Assembly: GCF_020882245.1 (NCBI RefSeq)
Contig: NC_083598.1
Coordinates: 43,437,858 to 43,501,857, forward strand
Source of the DNA: Rhopalosiphum padi
Taxonomy: Eukaryota; Arthropoda; Insecta; Hemiptera; Aphididae
Direction: 5' to 3'
DNA: 64,000 nucleotides
Shown here: piece after piece, positions 59,871 to 64,000 of the stretch
Layout of the letters: each line of letters opens with the position of its first letter
Numbering within the stretch: position 1 is the first letter of the stretch
The notes under the pieces: model-generated
What the model was told of the DNA's origin: nothing
Seen by the model: the letters and a program-made list of their open reading frames with translations, nothing else
Databases searched by the model: none
Position numbers and translations under genes: made by a program

Positions 59871-60796
59871 ATTATTAGTTATTATTTATTACTTTTGCGC
59901 TCATATCACAATAACTTAAAAATAATAGCATAAATCGAAAAATGTTTGCATGATACGGCTCGTACAATACCACGCTGCAGATGGCTGTAAAACGGGTTTT
60001 ATTTTAAATTTAAAATTCACTTTCAATGGATTATTTTCGTCATTAACAATGAACTTGAAAAGTTAACCAATAACTAGACGAAGGTCATTTTTATCATTAT
60101 AACATATTATTATATTGAATTCGTGAGAATTTTGATTCAGTTTTCGTTTGATATAATATATACCTAAATGTACATATTATATTTTTTAATATTACCAATG
60201 TTTATTATGAACCAGACACCTGTACCGTGTTTACATTGATGACAATTAGTCATAGCAGGTACTAATAATACAGATTATAGATATTAATACGAGTCAAACT
60301 GAAAATAAATTATGACCGCGAGACCACAACCCGTTTCTTTCAACATCGACGAATCGCGTTCTTTGCTGATGGGTTTATTTATAGTATTCAATACGTCTCG
60401 TCTCATCGTTATAATTTTTTTCGAAATGTATTTTTAGACTTAATAAAACATCGGTACGTACACAAATTCAACTTTGCATCTTTGCTGTTTTGTAGGAAGT
60501 AAAATAGTTATTTGTTACCTATACATTGCATTCAAATCTCTATGTTTTCGATATTGAGATTATTCAGTTCTATAGTTTTTTCTTCGAAAGACCTCTTCGC
60601 GCATACGTTCTACGGAAATGCGGGCGATCCGTTAAAAAAACCCTATCGCCATGACTGTTATATTATGTAGAAAATAGTAGTGTGATTGAAATTATCTAAT
60701 ACAACATAATATAGATTTTAATCACTAAAATAAAATATGACACTAAATAGCTTGTTATATCTAGAGCAACAGGCGGTTAAGTAGATGGGTCGTAGC

Positions 60797-61058
60797 AGTA
60801 AGGCGTTGTAATGAGGAAAGAACGACTAGTTTTTGTCAGCACGCAGTTCTGGTCACTCGGCGAATAGACTATAACTATATTACGAATATTGAAATCAATT
60901 ACAATATTGGAATTGGACTATATTATTAGTAAGGCGTTGTAATGAGGAAAGAACGACTAGTTTTTGTCAGCACGCAGTTCTGGTCACTCGGCGAATAGAC
61001 TATAACTATATTACGAATATTGAAATCAATTACAATATTGGAATTGGACTATATTATT
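60797..61058. repeat. Exact tandem duplication, 2 x 131 bp
   Basis: Positions 60797-60927 are repeated base for base at 60928-61058, with no mismatch seen. The unit starts AGTAAGGCGTTGTAATGAGG and ends GGACTATATTATT. It is not a simple-sequence repeat. Either a recent local duplication or an assembly artefact would explain perfect identity. Confidence 0.93.
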
Positions 61059-62472
61059 TAAATAAAATAATATCACTACAATGAAATATTATTAAATTAA
61101 GAATACTTAATAGTCATGAATTATAATAGGTAGTTAGTATAGTATATTATTAACTTTAGTGTGATCATTAGGACGGAAAATTAAATAATCATATAAGAAC
61201 TTTAAAAATGCATTAAAAAGATAGAAAACGGGTAACCATAATATTCTAAATACTCCTCTTAAAAGAGGACTGAAAAATATAAAGTATATTTTTGTAATGT
61301 ACTACAAATGCACATATTATGCAGAATTTGTAATCATAGGAGTATATTATACAACTAATTTCGTATAGTATACCCATAAAGCACTAAGTAGTACAATAAT
61401 AGGTTTTAACTTTTAATGTATTGTATAGAAGAGTATATTATATAGTTTAGTTATAAATTATTAGGCCAAGTGAGTTTCAATGATATGATCTTCACAAATA
61501 TCATAAACGTTAAGCAGCGTTAGATATCTAACCTATTTACCAATAAATATATAAGACAGACACAATATAGTTTCTCAATGTCAATGAGGTCAGGTCAAAT
61601 TAGGAATTACACATGTATTTATATATTGTATTGATGTGTTATGTAAAATGATTTTCGTTTTTAATACTTTTAAGATATAACTGCAATGTTTATTATTTCT
61701 AAAATCATATAGCGCAATTAGTAGGGCGTATAGACGTGTATACGGGTATTTAATGTAATCTATGAAAAATCATAAATTACTAATTATTAGTATCGTTCCA
61801 ATTATTTAATACTATTTGGCGTATTTGCTAACAATTTCATATTAAATGTACATAAGATGAAAAAATCATATAAAAAAACGATTGAATTCATCAGATTTTT
61901 ATTTTATTTGATTATTTTATTATGTACGATGAACCAAATACTACAAGTTTGATGATGAAAAGTAAAAATTTGTTTAAAATAAATAATTTATATAATTCAA
62001 TTCTCCGTGCCTTATATTTTATGATCATTAGGTTTTTTTTACTCCAATTGCTCACTTGTCCGAAAGACATATTATAACATATTTCTACGACGTCAACATA
62101 AAGACCATAACACAATAAAATCGAACAATTTTGGTTTAATAAAAGTAAACAAGTTCAAAATATCTATTAGGCCGACGAAAATAATAAATAAAACTATATT
62201 ATTTTTTTATTTTTTTTTTATAACAGAACGAGCCATGGTACAAAGTATAGAATATAATTATTTACATACTATTTAGTACCATTAAGTAGCATTAATATTA
62301 CAATATAAAAATAAAAATTACATAAGAATAACATTTAAATTGTGCATTAGTGCATGGCGTTTACACTGTGTAAACCTATACTATATAGGTACCTAATGTT
62401 ACCTAGTAATTAGTGTTATAAGTTTTTGTCATCTCGTTATTGTATAAAAAAGAACTTAATGTGCTCTAAGGA

Positions 62473-62603
62473 CAGGCGTGTATACAGCCTCACGAAATAA
62501 TTTCGAGTAACGAGGAAAAAATTGTTTTATTATGTTGTGTCACAATTTGTATTGCTAAATTTGGTACCCCCCCCCCCCCGAAAATTTTTTGTGTACGCGC
62601 CTG
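62473..62603. mobile_element. hAT-type MITE (131 bp) with perfect 8-bp target duplication
   Basis: Ends CAGGCGTGTATACA and, reverse-complemented, CAGGCGCGTACACA agree at 12 of 14 bases. The element is flanked by identical 8-mers TCTAAGGA at 62465-62472 and 62604-62611. A 13-C run (62567-62579) lies just inside the right end, a pattern common in short arthropod hAT derivatives. The exact flanking duplication suggests a fairly recent insertion. Non-autonomous. Confidence 0.85.
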
Positions 62604-64000
62604 TCTAAGGACCAAAATTAATATAATAATATAATATATATAATATATATAAATGTATATTGTATAATTTGAATGATTTGATGAAACAACACGTGAACTA
62701 TGTACGATAGCCGTCACTGAGTATTATATAATATACCTATCTATGTATATATTAATAAAAAATTGGTAGAATGAAATTAAATTTGTATGTTTATTTTAAT
62801 AATTTAATTAGGTAGATATATCGTATACAGTAAATATGTTTAAATTAATATTATTATATTGATTAGTATGAGTTTTTTATTCACATTATAGTATATATTT
62901 TATATTTCTTATTTATATTAGTATTTATCAATTTATCATAAAAAAATTACATGAACAAATTTAATGAATATTAAATAACTAATTGTAAAAAAAAATAATT
63001 TATTTTTTCGAATTCAATAATTAGTATAATTTAGACTTAAGATAATAATACAATATAATTTAATTAAAATTAAAATGTATTTTTAATTTTTAAGACAAAA
63101 ACTTTTTTGGCCAAAATATAATTAATATAAAACACCTTATTATTACAGAAACTCTCTGGGTCGTTGTGAAGTGTATACGTTTCGCTTTTGGTGTGGCGTC
63201 CCCTTAATACTAAATATAGTTCTCACACTGACTGTCATATCTATAAAAATAATAATTACGATGCTAATTATAATACTTATAAAACTATCATTATTAATTA
63301 ATTAATATTTTATTACTACCTACTACTGTTGTTATTGTTATTATTATAGCATTATACATATTAATAACAATTGTTGACCTAAGCTTTAACTATTCAACAT
63401 TATTGATTAAGGTTCCCACTTATACATAGTAAATACAAATTTAACTTAAGTCCAAAATGTAAAAATAAAATTATTTTTTGTTTTGACATGCACTAAGTTT
63501 AGAAATAAAGATAATTTTTATGAAAGCTTATTAACAACATACTAATTGGCTTAGTAATTGAATATAATTATTAAGAGGATGCCACACCTTGTGTGTTGTT
63601 TGTTTTACAAACGTACAACAGAAAATTGTAGATAATAATCCATTCTACTCTGTTATTTTTAAAATTAGAGAATAAACCTTTTATAAAATTTACAGGTAAA
63701 ATTATTATCTATGAAATCTCAGAAACTTTAATTGATATTTTAATTACAAAGCAAGTTATGATGAGCATTTTAAAACTATGAATGTTGTGTACATTTTAAA
63801 ATGATCATATCGTGGAGACATTACTGCAAGCGGATGTTGTATCCTCTGAAATAGCGTATTAATTATTACACTTTACATATCATAATAACTATCGCATAAC
63901 AACTTTTTGAAATCATAAGGAAAAATAGGGTATCGTTCTGCTGTACTGTAGGTGTTGAGTGGGTCACTGTGATGGATCATTGTATACGAACAACAACTGA

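Larger units (their letters stand above)
52346..64000. other. Downstream gene-poor AT-rich DNA
   Basis: Apart from the separately listed transposons, tandem duplication and possible relic, I see only short chance ORFs. No splice-linked coding sequence, tRNA or rRNA was recognised. Confidence 0.6.

Noticed and set aside
62490..62717. 75-codon minus-strand ORF with a Gly run
   Set aside because: Created by the poly-C tract of the hAT MITE and adjacent TA repeats.

Overview
The window looks like insect, most likely aphid (Hemiptera: Aphididae), nuclear genome. It is very AT-rich, full of ATAATATTAT-type strings, recurrent GTAGGTACCTATA-like words, (TA)n and (CA)n microsatellites and decayed small DNA transposons, and it carries one large intron-rich gene. 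The lineage call is inference from base composition and repeat style, because no species marker is present.

The only protein-coding gene I can support runs left to right from about 22.5 kb to 52.3 kb. I assembled 18 coding exons by hand. Every intron is GT-AG, all phases join, an in-frame stop precedes the start codon, and the reading frame is open for 1,154 codons. The product is an unconventional myosin. It has an N-terminal extension (helical or coiled coil, then a poly-Asn and Pro/Ser-rich stretch), a divergent motor head with P-loop, switch I, switch II and the PHFVRC actin-binding region, one IQ motif, and a short tail with a PPPLPP motif and an SH3-like C-terminus. This order matches class XX myosin, the insect Dachs protein of Fat/Dachsous-Hippo growth and planar-polarity signalling. 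NCBI-style pipelines may label such genes 'unconventional myosin-XVI' or 'IXb'.

Layout: 1-22.1 kb is intergenic or upstream DNA with microsatellites, a 456-bp piggyBac-type MITE at 15.4-15.8 kb and several GC/CpG-richer islands. 22.1-22.9 kb is a CpG-rich promoter and 5' leader with a DRE-like TATCGATA and two short uORFs. 22.98-34.06 kb is an 11-kb first intron. 34-37 kb holds the N-terminal-extension exons. 37-42.8 kb is a 5.8-kb intron. 42.8-49 kb holds the motor exons, and 49.8-52 kb the IQ and tail exons. 52.3-64 kb is gene-poor DNA with two hAT-type MITEs, one of which has a perfect 8-bp target duplication. It also holds a candidate 617-bp TIR element, an exact 131-bp tandem duplication and a possible degraded coding relic.

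I saw no tRNA, rRNA, CRISPR array or bacterial-type feature, and no wholly novel system. The most interesting content is the divergent nucleotide pocket of the myosin and the well-preserved small transposons.
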